From: Ciborinia camelliae
Lineage: Eukaryota > Ascomycota > Leotiomycetes > Helotiales > Sclerotiniaceae
Length of the DNA stretch: 64,000 nucleotides
Reading direction: 5' to 3'
Assembly: GCA_025890175.1 (NCBI GenBank)
Contig: JANPYM010000003.1
Coordinates: 3,489,437-3,553,436 of the forward strand
The notes beneath the pieces were generated by a model that had not been told where the DNA came from, did no database searches, and worked only from the letters and a program-made list of their open reading frames with translations. The translations under genes and the position numbers were made by a program. Shown here piece by piece: positions 1 to 11,631 of the stretch. Within the stretch, counting starts at the first letter, position 1. Each line of letters begins with the position of its first letter.

Positions 1-1184
1 GGTTGAGGTTTGGTATTAATGAGGATTGGAGGGGGGGAGGGGAGGGGAGGTTTGGAGGGGAGGTTTGGAGAATGGAGGGGATAGATATTCTAACGGGTGC
101 ATAGGTAGGTAGGTATGCTAAAATTTCTCCTATGGGTTTTTATCTAGTTGCTTAAATTATATTGTTTATTGAATCACTGGATTATGTTACATAGGTTATG
201 TTAGGTAAGGTAGGTATGGTACCGGACTTTATTGATTGGATTGGGTTGGATTGGATTTGGTTGGATTGCATTGTTTATATCATTTGCCTGAATATTTGGA
301 TAATTCGTTGATTGAAAAGGGAGTGTAACAAGTTGGGTATTATTTGCCCTACTAATAATGACTCGCGATCCTGTCTTCTTGTGCGTGCCCATATCCAAAC
401 ATGAATCCAAATCCAAATCTCCCAAGTCACTACACGATGATGTGACATGACAATGATGACATAGGTAGGATGTATGCCAAGCCCCTCGTGGCAGTGCTTA
501 TTACTAGACATTCCATTGGTTCATTCGTGAGAAGACCGTACTTTGAACTATAGCCATTGGTTAGCTTACACAGCATGGGGCAGCATTCAAATCTCCAATT
601 CCCCCAACTTAGTTGAATTTTGGTTTAGTGAGTGGCTTAAATTGATGACTAGGTACCTAGAGTGAGGCGAATCATTAAGGCGATTTCTTCCAAGATTGGC
701 TGCGACTGTGCTTTTCGCAGTGTCAAAGCGAAGCGCACGGGGGAGAATATATAGATGCGTGATTCCCCTCGGTCCGGCCGAACTGTTTATATTCATTTCA
801 GCTTGTTTGAATTGATCTCAATGCTTCATCACATTAACACAACATTGAAACACCAACCCTTCAAGGGCAAGTACAACATACAACACAACATACAAACGTC
901 TAGCTGTGGTGAAACGAGCGAGACGCTGCTTATACATCATTCGGAAACCTTTTATCGTGAATCGCAAATCAAAAATCAAAATCAAATCAGATCAGATCGG
1001 ATCAGAAAATCTTGAAAAGGTCAAAGTTTAATTCAACGACATTTCATTTATGATACATTGGATCTTGTGGGGAAGATCATATTGATTAATTAACGTCATC
1101 ACATCACTTCCAAAAAAGGAAAATTACGATTACAATAGAATCTTTCTACCAAAATCGTCAAGACAACGATTGTTATTTTTAAAA
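1..1184. other. intergenic, no gene seen
   Basis: No credible coding region. It holds G-rich stretches (about 25-80), a short TTGGA-type repeat (about 230-275) and the 5' flank of the gene starting at 1185. Short ORFs here lack ATG starts or splice signals. Confidence 0.6.
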
Positions 1185-2387
1185 ATGAAATCACATCTTT
1201 GGACAATAGCATTCCTACTCCTCTCCTCCACCCCCTCCATCGCAAATCCGCAATTTAAACCCGAAGTTGAATTGGTTGCGCGCGACGCCAATGCCAATGC
1301 AAATGCGCACGCGGAAGTCAAAACCGATTTGACCTGCTGTCCGCGCCAAAAGGAAGAGCACGATTTATTTAAACGGAAGGGAGGAGGAGGTGGCGGTGGT
1401 AAAGGTGGAGGGGGTAGTAGTAGTGGAGGAAAGGGGGGAAAGGGTGGAAGTTCTAGTTCTTCAAGGTATGCAAATGGAGATTTTCATATTTCTGGAAGCT
1501 TGACGGATGGACAGAACGGGGTGGGGAAGAGAGATGTTGGACGAGAGGAGTCCGGGGAAGGGATCGCTCGGGATGAAGATGGAATTTCTTTGAGTCGTAG
1601 GAAATATGGGGGGTTTGGGGGTGGGAGAGGTGGTTACTGGGGTGGAAGTGGGAAAGCATCTAGTTCTAATTCGAAGAAAAGCAGCTCTTCTTCTGGCGGT
1701 AAAGGAGGAGTGACTTCCTCTTCTTCTTCGGCCGGTGGTCGAACAAAATCTGGGTCTGGTCCGGCTCCTGCTTATGGCGGTGGAAGATATGTACGTATAC
1801 CCATTTCCCAAGAACCTTCTGTTGAATTGAATATTTACCAAAAACAATAGTACGGCGGAGGAGCGGCAACACCCTACTCAGCAGGTGCCCGCTCACCTCT
1901 AGGAATCGCCCCGCTCTTCCTCGGTGTCGCACTCCTATCCATCTACCCAGGTCTCTGGCTCTACGGCGCCTACATCTACCCCTACCACAACCCATACACC
2001 TTCCGCAACCATTCCGCCACAGCAAACGGCACCAATACGACCACCAATGTCGTGGAAACCCGACAAGCATCCGACACCACAGGTGTCATCCAAACACTCC
2101 CCGTAACCTGTCTCTGCGCCGCCTATTCCGTATGCGGCTGCGATGATAATGGAAATAGCACCTTTCTCGACCAACTAATCGGCGATGGAAATTACGCGGC
2201 CCTTAATAAATCCGTCATCAATGTGGCGGATGTTAATGGCACGACGACGATTATCCTCAACGGTACATTGCCTAATGGAACAACAGCAAGTGGAGGCACC
2301 GATTCGGCGGCGGCTCGAACCATCGCTGAGGGTTTGGGTTTGTCCGTTTTGATTACAATTGTTTTTGCAACTTGCTTTGTCATCTAA
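1185..2387 (+). CDS. secreted glycine/serine-rich fungal protein with C-terminal hydrophobic tail (DUF7732-like)
   Basis: Two exons, 1185-1790 and 1851-2387, joined across a 60-nt GTACGT...ATAG intron in phase 0, giving 380 aa. The ATG at 1185 opens a clear signal peptide (MKSHLWTIAFLLLSSTPSIA). Residues about 65-195 are low complexity, with Gly/Ser/Lys runs. The C-terminal half has a hydrophobic segment (LGIAPLFLGVALLSIYPGLW), many N-x-T/S sites, a Cys cluster (CLCAAYSVCGCDDN) and a hydrophobic end (LGLSVLITIVFATCFVI) like a GPI signal or membrane anchor. The C-terminal block resembles the fungal family I recall as DUF7732; that name is from memory. Function unknown, probably cell surface. 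The intron length is a multiple of three, but it ends in an in-frame TAG, so retention would truncate the protein before the conserved domain. Confidence 0.8.
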
Positions 2388-3757
2388 TCGGATGAGGGAG
2401 GAGGATGCGCAAATATCAAGATTTTTCGGAATCTAACCTCTTCCCCCCTCCTTCTTCTTCTTCTCGCTATTCCTTCCTTCCTTCCTTCCTTCCTCGCCTC
2501 CTTCAATATCTACCTACCTACCTACCTACCTGGGAATAGGTACAAAGATCAACCCAACCCAACCAAACCCAACCCAACCCAACCAAACCCAACCCAACCC
2601 AACCAAACCCAACCCAACCCAACCAAACCCAACCCAACCAAAACCCAAACCTCGCAAAATTCACCCTTTTTTTCCCTGTAAGATAATATATTTATTTTTT
2701 TTGGATTCTCGTCAACGAACGCATACGGGAGGCAACATGTATCCATCTTTCCATTTTTTTCGTTTTTATTTCTCATCTTTCATCTTTCATTTTCCCTGGC
2801 GTTTGGACGGGATGCGCAATGGGATAGGATGGGATTGGATGGGATGGGATGGGATGGGATGGGATGGGAATCTCGTTCGATTTCATTCGGTTTATGACTC
2901 CCGACCGACTCAGTCGCTCCTAGACGAGGTCTTTGGGGTGGGATGGATGCATGGATGGATGGTGGTGGGATGGATGGGAATCTCGTTCGGTTTATGACTG
3001 CCGACCGACTGCTCCTAGACAAGGCCCTTGGGATGTGATGGATGCATATTTGCATATATGCATGGATGCATGGGTGGTGGGATGGATGGATGCATGTATT
3101 ATTACCTGGCATATGAAATACCTAATACCCAATACCCAATACCCCATGATGGATAGGATAGGATATTGGATAGGATATTGGATGGGATATTGGATGGGAT
3201 ATTGGATAGGATACAGGATATACCCGCGGATAGAATATGTTGAGGATGGGGATGGGGGTTGAGCAGCAATGCTCAGGAGGATGAGGGAGGATACAGATAC
3301 AGATACAGATACAATACTCAGAAGGATACCGTACAATCGTTGGATACCTTACCTAATCTATCTTCTCTTACCCTATCTTATCTTCCCTTGCCTTACCCTA
3401 TCGATAGGGTGATTTGGTAGTAATACAATACAATAAAATACAATATAAATAATATACGTTGGATTGGATTAAATTGGATTTGGGATTTTCCTTAACTAAT
3501 ATGAATGGATGGAATGGTTGGATGTAGTTGAAGTGCGGTGTTTGTGTTTGAAATACCTCACTCATCTCATCCCATCCCATCTCATCTCATAAAGATTTTC
3601 ATCATCTAGGTACGGAGGTACGTAGGAAGATAGGTAGATAGGTATTTAGGTATATACATCGACCCATCTATCAGTATCTACTACCATACCATACCATACA
3701 TACTATTTATTCTACCCATCCCACCCCACCCCACCCCATCAAAAACCAACTCAAGCG
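2388..3757. repeat. intergenic region of stacked simple repeats
   Basis: No gene. Contents in order: CCTT repeats (about 2470-2495), CTAC repeats (about 2510-2531), an AACCC/AACCA minisatellite (about 2549-2645), GGGAT repeats (about 2826-2870), a diverged tandem duplication of about 100 bp (copies near 2865-2960 and 2975-3060, sharing TCTCGTTCG, TTTATGACT and CCGACCGACT), a GGATATTGGATG 12-mer array (about 3150-3220), and GATACA repeats near 3293-3315. The region separates the convergent ends of two genes. Confidence 0.8.
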
Positions 3758-5274
3758 TCAAGCGTCAAAATTCCTCGCTTTGCGCCGCCGTAGCAGTTCT
3801 CCCAAGGGAATCTCATCCTCGAGATCGTCGAGATCGTCGACAATATCGACTTCGTCGTCCACGCCGTAGTCGCGCAGTCGCTCGCCTTCGGAATTCGTCC
3901 AGTCGCGTGCGCTGTCGCTCGTTTCGCTCACATATTCTTCATCTTCATCCTCGTTCTGATCCTCATTTTCCTTTTCGTAGAATCCATCTCCACCATCACT
4001 GATAGAATGACCATCTCCACCATTACTGATAGAATGACTATCACTTTTCTTCCACCGCTTTAAATCCGCTTCCTGTCTCTGTCTAAAAGCCTCTCTCTCT
4101 TCCTCGATACTCCCATAGATTTTCTGTGGCAATGGCTGCGTTTCCACAGCAGTACATCCCGCTCTCCGTCCCAATTTATCGGGATCAGGCGGCGGCCACA
4201 TGCCTTCCCGATCATTAAAACCATTTTCCGCCCACGCCCCCGCACTCTCGACCCCGGGGCCCCGCGCCCACGGCACAAACCACATCAAGACATTCGCGGT
4301 GCCCATGGCCTGCACCACATTCTCCCACACCCCGATATCGAACGGGAATTCCACCTTCTGCACCCGCACCTTCCGCCCGCCGTTCGCATACACGTAGCCG
4401 CGCATGTGCCGCGTCTGCGACCGCTCGATGATGCTTTCGTGCCGCTCGATCTCCCACGCTTCGATCATGTACGTGTTGGTCGCGAGCGAGTAGACGGTGC
4501 GCAGAAAGAGGATGGTCAGCGCGAAGAGCGAGAGCGTCACGCAACAGGTTATGGTGAAGAGCCCGGTTAGTGCCGTGGTGCTGGGCCCGAGATAGGAGGG
4601 CACCGTGCTGAATACCACGTAGGAGATTCGCGTGTAGAGGTGCCGGCTGAGGATTACCAGGGAGAGCACGCTGTAGAATAGGAAGCGCGTGAAATGCGGG
4701 ATGGTCGTGTGCGAGACGCAGTTGTTGGTCCAGGGACAATGATGGTCCATTTTGGGGATGCAACTGGGAGGATAGAGAGGTTAGTGTGGATTTCTTTCGG
4801 GTTTTGGTTTTGATAGAAGATGGAGATAGAGTGGGAGTGAGGGGAAATATAATCTTACCGTTTACATCTTTTACAATGATGGGCTCGCGGTGGCTTCACC
4901 GCATCGCATTTCTTACACCATCTCACATTCTTCCACACCATCTCTTCTCCCCCATCATCACCACCACCACCACCCCCTTCAACCTCGACCCGCGGCCCCT
5001 TCTCCCCATCAACCCCCACAATCTTCACCCTCTCCACCCATCCCTTCTCCCCCGGATCCACAAAACACGTACGATAATAACACCAGAGCATCGCCCACGA
5101 AGACGCATTAAAAATCACCATCTCCCTTCTCCCCAACGACCCCGGCTCCAGATGCTGGAATAATATCTGCGATCCGTAGATCAGATATATCATGTAGAGA
5201 AAACATAGTGGTTGTGCTAGATCCGTGATCGATTCGATTTTGAAGCGCGTTGGGAGCCCCCCCGCGTATGTCAT
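3758..5274 (-). CDS. DHHC-type palmitoyltransferase, Pfa4-like
   Basis: Two exons, 4859-5274 and 3758-4763, separated by a 95-nt intron (GTAAGA...CCCAG), encode 473 aa. The splice falls inside the zinc-binding cysteine-rich domain and rebuilds it exactly: WCKKCDAVKPPRAHHCKRCK runs on into RCIPKMDHHCPWTNNC. The catalytic DHHC Cys and the surrounding Cys/His ligands are all present. Hydrophobic segments lie at about residues 24-40 and 54-68 before the domain, and two follow it (FLFYSVLSLVIL, FTITCCVTLSLFALTILFL), giving the usual four-pass topology. The HLEPG and DPG motifs fit the Pfa4 branch of ER protein S-acyltransferases. The tail is long and acidic, with an SISNGGDGHSISDGGDG duplication. 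Start at 5274 is the first ATG in frame; an AG just upstream leaves room for a 5' leader intron. Confidence 0.9.
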
Positions 5275-6419
5275 CGTGTGCTGGAATGTGTTGGAAATTA
5301 CATGGATATTATATTATCATTGATCGGATATGATGTGATATCTGATATTGTGATTGAAGAAGAGAGGGAAATAACTTGGAGAATGCATAAGGCCCCCTAT
5401 TCAAATGAGCTTTCGCATGTCCGTTTATTCAGCATCAATGCATGTATGGAGTAAATATGTAAGGCTACCTACCTACCTCCAGCTAGGTATGAATAGTAGT
5501 AGCCTTACAGCCTCGTATCAAGCATCTATCTGCACGCTCGGACGAATTTTTATCCAAACATCGGTACCCATGTAGGTAAGCAGACGTGACATGACGGAGC
5601 GGAACTTTTCAATTTCTCGGCAGGCTCGCTAGCTGGTGCATCCCTGTTGCCGACAGGGGTTTCCACAACACCATACACGAAGCAGCGAACCGAACCGCAG
5701 CGGGGGAATGTTAGACCGTCGGGACGGATCGATATGGTTTCTCTCACGCTTCGCGTGTCGCATTTCGCACTTTAGCATGTAAGATGGACGTCGAAATGGA
5801 CATGGAAATGGAAATTATGGACCCCCCGTGCTGGGCTCGGCTTAATGATACTGGAGTTAACGGAATCACGTAAGGTATTAGCTCATTTCTCGCCTGATGA
5901 CTATGGCTTGAGAGGTCGTGGTTCGTGGGTTGAATGCGAGTGCATCGGCTTTTTGATGGATTGAATGGGTTGAATGAAGACAGGTTCTTGAGAGTGCGCT
6001 TCATGGCTTGATGGCTTGAGAGACGGAGGAATTCATGTCTTTTTTGCCATGCGAAAGTGGGTTTGGCGTCGTGAGATGGGCTTGATACGGATATACCTTT
6101 TCATACTGCGATTGCTTATCTCCAGATTTTCATGATGTGCTAGGTAGGCTCCAGAATATAATTTCCGTCCCATTGGATGGGTCGGCTGAGGTTTGTCTTT
6201 GATGTTTGTATAAGAATAGGATGTCCAGGTTTGTGGATTTTATATTTTGTTTTGTATCAAGCAAGTTGGTTTGATCTTCTGTTAAAAGATCAGTTCTTTT
6301 CTTACTCAGTTCCTCTTTTCTGTACAATCGAAGTTTTCGTACTCCTGAAATAGCATATTCATCATCCCATACACTCGAATCATCAAATCACACCACATTT
6401 CCTTCTTACTTTCTCCGCC
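5275..6419. promoter_or_regulatory. divergent promoter region between palmitoyltransferase and MFS genes
   Basis: 1.1 kb with no supported ORF. It must contain both promoters because the flanking genes point away from each other. CTACCTACCT repeats lie near 5467. No specific operator was recognised. Confidence 0.5.
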
Positions 6420-8457
6420 ATGGGGGAATCTATAGAAACTCCTGGTCTGGAGGTTCCTGCATCCACACATCAAACCTCTTCCGACAACAGCATCCCACAT
6501 ATTCCCGGCAGTATTCAAGAAAATTCCACCACAGACGTCGAGACGTCCGAACCAAAAATTGAATTTAAACCCACTACCGCATTTATCCTCGCCTTTTCTT
6601 CCATATGTCTCATCACGCTCGCCGCCGCACTCGATGCCACATCTCTCAGCATCGCTCTTCCCATCATCACCGCCAAGCTTGGAGGAACCGCCATCGAAGC
6701 CTTCTGGTCGGGAACTAGTTTCCTCCTCACCAGTGCGGTTTCGCAACCGGTGATTGCGGGGCTGAGCCATATTTTCGGCAGGAAAGAATTACTTCTCGGG
6801 TCGGCTTTGTTCTTTGGTATCGGCTCCATCTTGGCGGCTGTTGCGAATAATTTTACTTTGATGTTAGTACGAACATGCGTGGATCGTGGATCCTAGTGTC
6901 ATGTCATGTATGGTTGCTAATAGATTCGTAGGCTCGTGGGTCGAAGTATTCAGGGGATTGGTGGCGGTGGTATCTTATCTTTGGGCGAGATTCTGGTTAC
7001 GGATTTGGTTCCTCTCTCGGTGCGAGGAGCTTATTTTGGATATATGGGTATGCTTTATTTTATACGCAGCCAATATATCGGCTAATCATATACACAGGTA
7101 GTATTTGGGCTATCGGAAGTGTAGGAGGTCCATTGATGGGTGGTGGTGAGTGTTCACCCATGCTTGCTTCCAGAAGCGCTCGTCTAATTTCATTCTCTAG
7201 CTTTCGCCGAAGATGTCTCCTGGCGATGGATTTTCTGGATCAACATCCCCATCGTCGTATCCGGCGCAATCGCCATCATCCTATTCCTGAAAATCAAACG
7301 TACTCCAGGAAAGTTATCAGCAAAGATCAAGAGATTCGATTGGTTTGGCTCGGTCATTTTTATTTCCGCCACAATATCATTCCTGATTCCTATCACATGG
7401 GGTAAGATAATCAATCGATATTCCTAAAGACACCTCACTCATTCAAAATAGGTGGTGTGATGTATGCATGGGATTCATGGAGAGTGCTCTTTCCTCTCTT
7501 GATCGGAGTCGCAGGTCTCGTCGGCTTCGCCTTCTACGAAAAATATCTCTCGGATCGTGCATTCGATTCTGATGGAGAACTCCTACCAGGAGATCATGTG
7601 GAACCGATTATTCGTTTCAGTATTTTCGGTACTTGGTCCACGATATTCATATACTTTCAAACGATGGTTCATGGAATGCTCCTCTGGTCTCTCTTGTACT
7701 ATCTTCCTTTATACTATGAAGCGGTTCAAGGGTACACACCGATTATTTCCGGCGTGGCCGTCTTGCCCGAGACTAGTTTCGTTGCTGTAAGTTGATCCTC
7801 CTTCATGTCGCTTAACATCTACTAACAAACCACAAGCCCATGTCCATAATCGTCGGCGTCACCGTCGCCAAAACCGGTCGATACCGCTGGGCGCTCTGGA
7901 CCGGGTGGATCCTCGCCACCTTCGGCGCCGGTCTCCTCTACCTCCTCAAACCCCAAACATCCATCGTCCAATGGATCTTCCTCAACATTCCCATCTCCAT
8001 CGGCACCGGCATGTTATTCCCCGCCATGGCGCTCGGAAACCAAGCAGCCTCGCGCCCCCAAGATGCCGGCCACGCCGCGGCCTTCTTCGCGTTCGATCGC
8101 GTGCTCGGCCAATCGATCGGCGTGGCCATCGGCGGCGTCGTCTTCCAAAATCAAATCAGGCAGAAACTCCACGCGTATCCCTTGCTGGCGGATATGGCCA
8201 CCCAGTACAGTAAAGATGCCACGGCCCTGGTCACCCTGATCAAGAATATGGAGGAGGGAGCCCGGAAATCACAACTGAAGGAGGCCTATGCCGATTCGTT
8301 GAAGATGATTTGGATCGTTATGTGTGCGTTGTGTGGCGCGGCACTCGTGACGAGCTTTTTTGTCAAGGGCTATTCGTTGGATGTCGAACATAGGACGTTG
8401 CAGGGTTTGGAGGAGGAGAAGAGGAGGGGTGATGCGGAATCGGTGGGGGAGAAGTGA
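6420..8457 (+). CDS. MFS transporter, DHA2-like multidrug/toxin efflux type
   Basis: Six exons: 6420-6862, 6932-7047, 7098-7145, 7201-7401, 7452-7786 and 7837-8457. Introns are 69, 50, 55, 50 and 50 nt, all GT-AG, and the joined frame is open for 587 aa. After a polar N-terminus of about 50 residues, TM1 runs into LDATSLSIALP, the signature at the TM1/loop boundary of DHA2-type drug antiporters. The loop 2-3 motif A is present as a variant (SHIFGRKELL), a motif B-like stretch (GRSIQGIGGGG) comes from the exon 1/2 splice, and motif C appears as IGSVGGPLMGG. Later hydrophobic segments continue to about residue 550, suggesting 12-14 helices. Predicted plasma-membrane, proton-driven export of small molecules; the substrate cannot be read from sequence. 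No biosynthetic gene is adjacent. Confidence 0.9.
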
Positions 8458-9764
8458 GGAGGGGTGGGGGGGAGGTGAGGTGGAGGTGGAGGTGGATGTG
8501 GGTAGGGGGTCATGCTTGTATGTACGTTTTCTTCTTTTTTAAATTTTCTCTTAGAGCGTTTCTTGGTGTAATGTGGTAATATGCATATAAGTACAATTAT
8601 TAGAATCATAGAGTAGTATATATAATATTAGATACCTAGATAGATAGATATAGAACCATTTCGCCCCTTTTCCCTTTTCACTCAATAACATAACTCAATA
8701 TTAGCACAGCACGCTAGTAAATAATAATTAATAATCATCATCACACAACTCGTTGGAGAAAAACTAATATTCTACAACATTCCTACAACTGATCTTAACA
8801 ATCTTCATCCCCAAGAAAAATTTATCTCTCGGTAGGTACCTAGGTAATGACAAACTTACATTTTCTAGTGTATATAGTAGATCAATATTAATGTATGTAG
8901 AAGGATGTTAATTTTTCATACCTAGCTTCCCGAGTCTCATTCATTCATTCTAAAATCGTTGATTATAAAATCGTTGATTATAAATCCTATATATAGGGAT
9001 ACACAACCCTTCGAAAAGCCCTCTTCATCTCCCGATCCTATCCCATCCTATTATTCCATACCGGGAAATATAAATAAACCAGCAGTACGTTTTTTCAAAT
9101 TCAAATCCAAAATCGATATCATATCATGTCAATAATGGGAGAAGGAGAATAGGGTTCGGATACCTGTCTACCTAGTACTTATCTATATACCATATTCGAT
9201 TTTTGCTTTCCGCTAAACTTATATCATTATATAGGTAGGTATATATATATAAATTAATCAATAACATTCTCACACTCTCATATTATTCATTCACCGCATC
9301 ATCATCATTAAATCAAAATCAAATTTTCACTTCCATACCAGCACAATAACTACCTACTACTAATAAAAGAAAGAAGTATAATAAGTTTTCGCCATCAAAG
9401 CTAGTAGGGAGGAGAAATAATGTATTAAATTGATATATATGTTGAAGTAGATTGATAGTAACTATTTACTATAATATCGCTATTTCATTTTAGAGCACAG
9501 CAGATAGACACCAACCAGCATCAGAATCATCTTATTAAGATTGGTCACTGGGTCTCATTTATGAAGGTGAGCTGGATTATCGAATCCATTCGATTCGCAC
9601 AGACAAAAAATAAGGGTTTGTTTAATAAATGATAAAAGAACATGAGCAAAAAGATCAACGTTTTCATTCGTAAAAACCATGTCATCGTAAATCATTCTCC
9701 CGCTGGAGTACCGAATATTTGCTCCATCCATCCATCCCTATCCATCCATGGATCCCGTAACCTC
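8458..9764. other. AT-rich intergenic between convergent genes
   Basis: No gene seen. It is strongly AT-rich, with TAGGTACCTA-type palindromic tetranucleotides (near 8833 and 9231) and short TA runs. It presumably holds the 3' ends of the MFS gene and of the minus-strand gene ending at 9765. Confidence 0.6.
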
Positions 9765-10891
9765 TTACATAAATTTACTAGCCAAACCCATCAATCCACT
9801 CATCCCACCCGAACTTCCACCCTGGCTCTTCATGTACATCTTGAGAGCCATCTCACCGGCTTGTTGCACGGCGCTTTCCTTGGAGGAACCCGATGACACG
9901 TTTCCTTGGCTGCTTTGTTGGTCGAAGAGCTTGCTGGCTTGGGCCATGGCCATGCCGACAAATGCGTTTTGTGAGTTTCCGGATGAGGAATTGCCGGATG
10001 AGCCACCGGAGAACATCTTGAGGGCTTGCATTGCGGCAGCACTTCCCATGCTGGATGAAGATGCTGAAGAGTCGCCGGAAGAACCACCACCACCGTAGAA
10101 TTGTTTGTGGGAGTTTACGGCTTCTATTTTTATATTGTTAGTATGTTCTTTGGGGGTGGTGTCAGTCGAGACGAAATATCATACCTTGCTCATCAACTTC
10201 CTGAGAACCGATGTTGTGCTTGTTCTGGCCCAAATAACCCAAGACGTTCGAAAACATGCTCGAATCACCGGAGTCTCCAGAGTGTTGCTCAGCATGATGA
10301 GCTGCGCCCTTCAAATCCTCATCATCGGCACCATATCCACCACCACCACCGTATGGGTTGTTTCCGCTTCCTCCATGTCTCTCATCGCGGCCACCGTGTC
10401 GGATTTCATCTTGGCCTCCTTGGCCACCTCCATAGTAGCTTTGGGCCTCTCCGCCCCCTTGACGACGTTCCTCGTTGAAGTTTCCACCGCCAAATGCGGC
10501 GCCTGGTCCGCTTTGTCCACCGTGGTGACCTTCTCTTCTTTCTATGGAGATTTATGAGCTTTGTCTATAAAGGATATATGAACAACTGAATGGGGGTGTT
10601 AGGTACCTTCACCGCCATATCCACCACTTTGTCTTTCCTCACCACCATATCCACCACTTTGACGTCCCTCACCACCATATCCACCACTCTGTCTTCCCTC
10701 ATATCCCTGTTGTTGTCCACCATAGCTTTCCTCATCTCTGCGGCCGTGATGGCCTTCTCTTCTCTCTGCAAATTTGTTTTAGTATTTCCTGTCCTATCCA
10801 CGTTTCTCCAGACCAGAGGGGTCGAAATACCTTCTCCGCCATATCCGCCACCTTGCTGGCCACCGTAACTCTCGTTTCCGTATCCTGACAT
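9765..10891 (-). CDS. YGGE-repeat protein of the fungal 'beta-flanking' (DUF7721-like) family
   Basis: Four exons on the minus strand: 10831-10891, 10607-10765, 10185-10541 and 9765-10123. All introns are phase 1 (65, 65 and 61 nt), encoding 311 aa from MSGYGNESYGGQQ. Residues 1-130 are built from Gly/Tyr/Gln/Glu repeats, including three RQSGGYGGE units. The middle has DLKGAAHHAEQHSGDSGDSSMFSNVLGYL, and the C-terminal part is an Ala/Met/Ser helix region (FVGMAMAQASKLFDQQ; GEMALKMYMKSQ). This layout matches a small hydrophilic fungal family I know as beta-flanking proteins; no enzymatic role is established. No signal peptide or membrane segment, so probably soluble and intracellular. Exons 2 and 3 both begin with the codons for ERREGHHG, suggesting internal duplication. 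Confidence 0.85.
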
Positions 10892-11631
10892 GATTGCTAT
10901 TGTTTGATTTGAGTTGGTTGATGCTATGAAGGTAATACTGTTAGCCAAGAATAGAGGGGTATATTTGTTGAGATGGCTTGAGTGGGGTAGAGCTAAAGAG
11001 CTCCCACCAAAACACAACTCACTGCTCTGGAACTTTTAAAATCAACTCAACTTACTATTTGAAGATTCTGTAATATGATTTCGATGATTTCGATGAATTG
11101 TGAAGTGTGTCAAGTTGTTGAGGAAGAGATTGTTCTTGAAAAGTCGAGGAAAAGCTTTTGATATATTTTTAACCTAAGGTCAATAGAGCTGCGGTGGAAA
11201 AGGAGGGGAGTCATGCAGATGATGACGTTACGTGGTGGGGTAGCTGAAACACCTATTGGTGTGGAGCATATCCGATCATTTGATTGGTTGATTTTGAAAT
11301 GCTGTGCAACCCTTTCAGCTAACCTGTCTCGCCTGTTGAGAATAGACGACTAATTTTATGACCTAAGATAAATTAGATAAACTGCGTAGGTGGCTTGGAA
11401 TATCATCACAAAGTTGAAACTTGGTGATATTTGTAACATTTTTTCTTGGACATGCAATGAAATTCACCAAATAATAACCTTAACTCCTGGCTGATATTCG
11501 GTAAATTAGTCAAAAGAAGTGGCGGGCTAAATGAGATTACCTTGGACATTGAGACTACCTCATAGGGGATAAAGGTTGTTTAGGATAAAAACTATCATTA
11601 GGCAACTAAAAATTCCAGCAGTATGTAAATA
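10892..11631. promoter_or_regulatory. promoter flank of the YGGE-repeat gene and 3' spacer
   Basis: 740 bp without a gene. The stretch just upstream of 10891 is pyrimidine/adenine-rich and likely transcribed leader. A TTCTTGAA heat-shock-like pair occurs near 11131 and an AGGGG stress-like element near 11207; both are short and could be chance. Confidence 0.4.

Noticed and set aside
2549..2645. Telomere-like repeat (AACCC)n
   Set aside because: Unit is AACCC/AACCA, not CCCTAA, and it is internal; an ordinary microsatellite.
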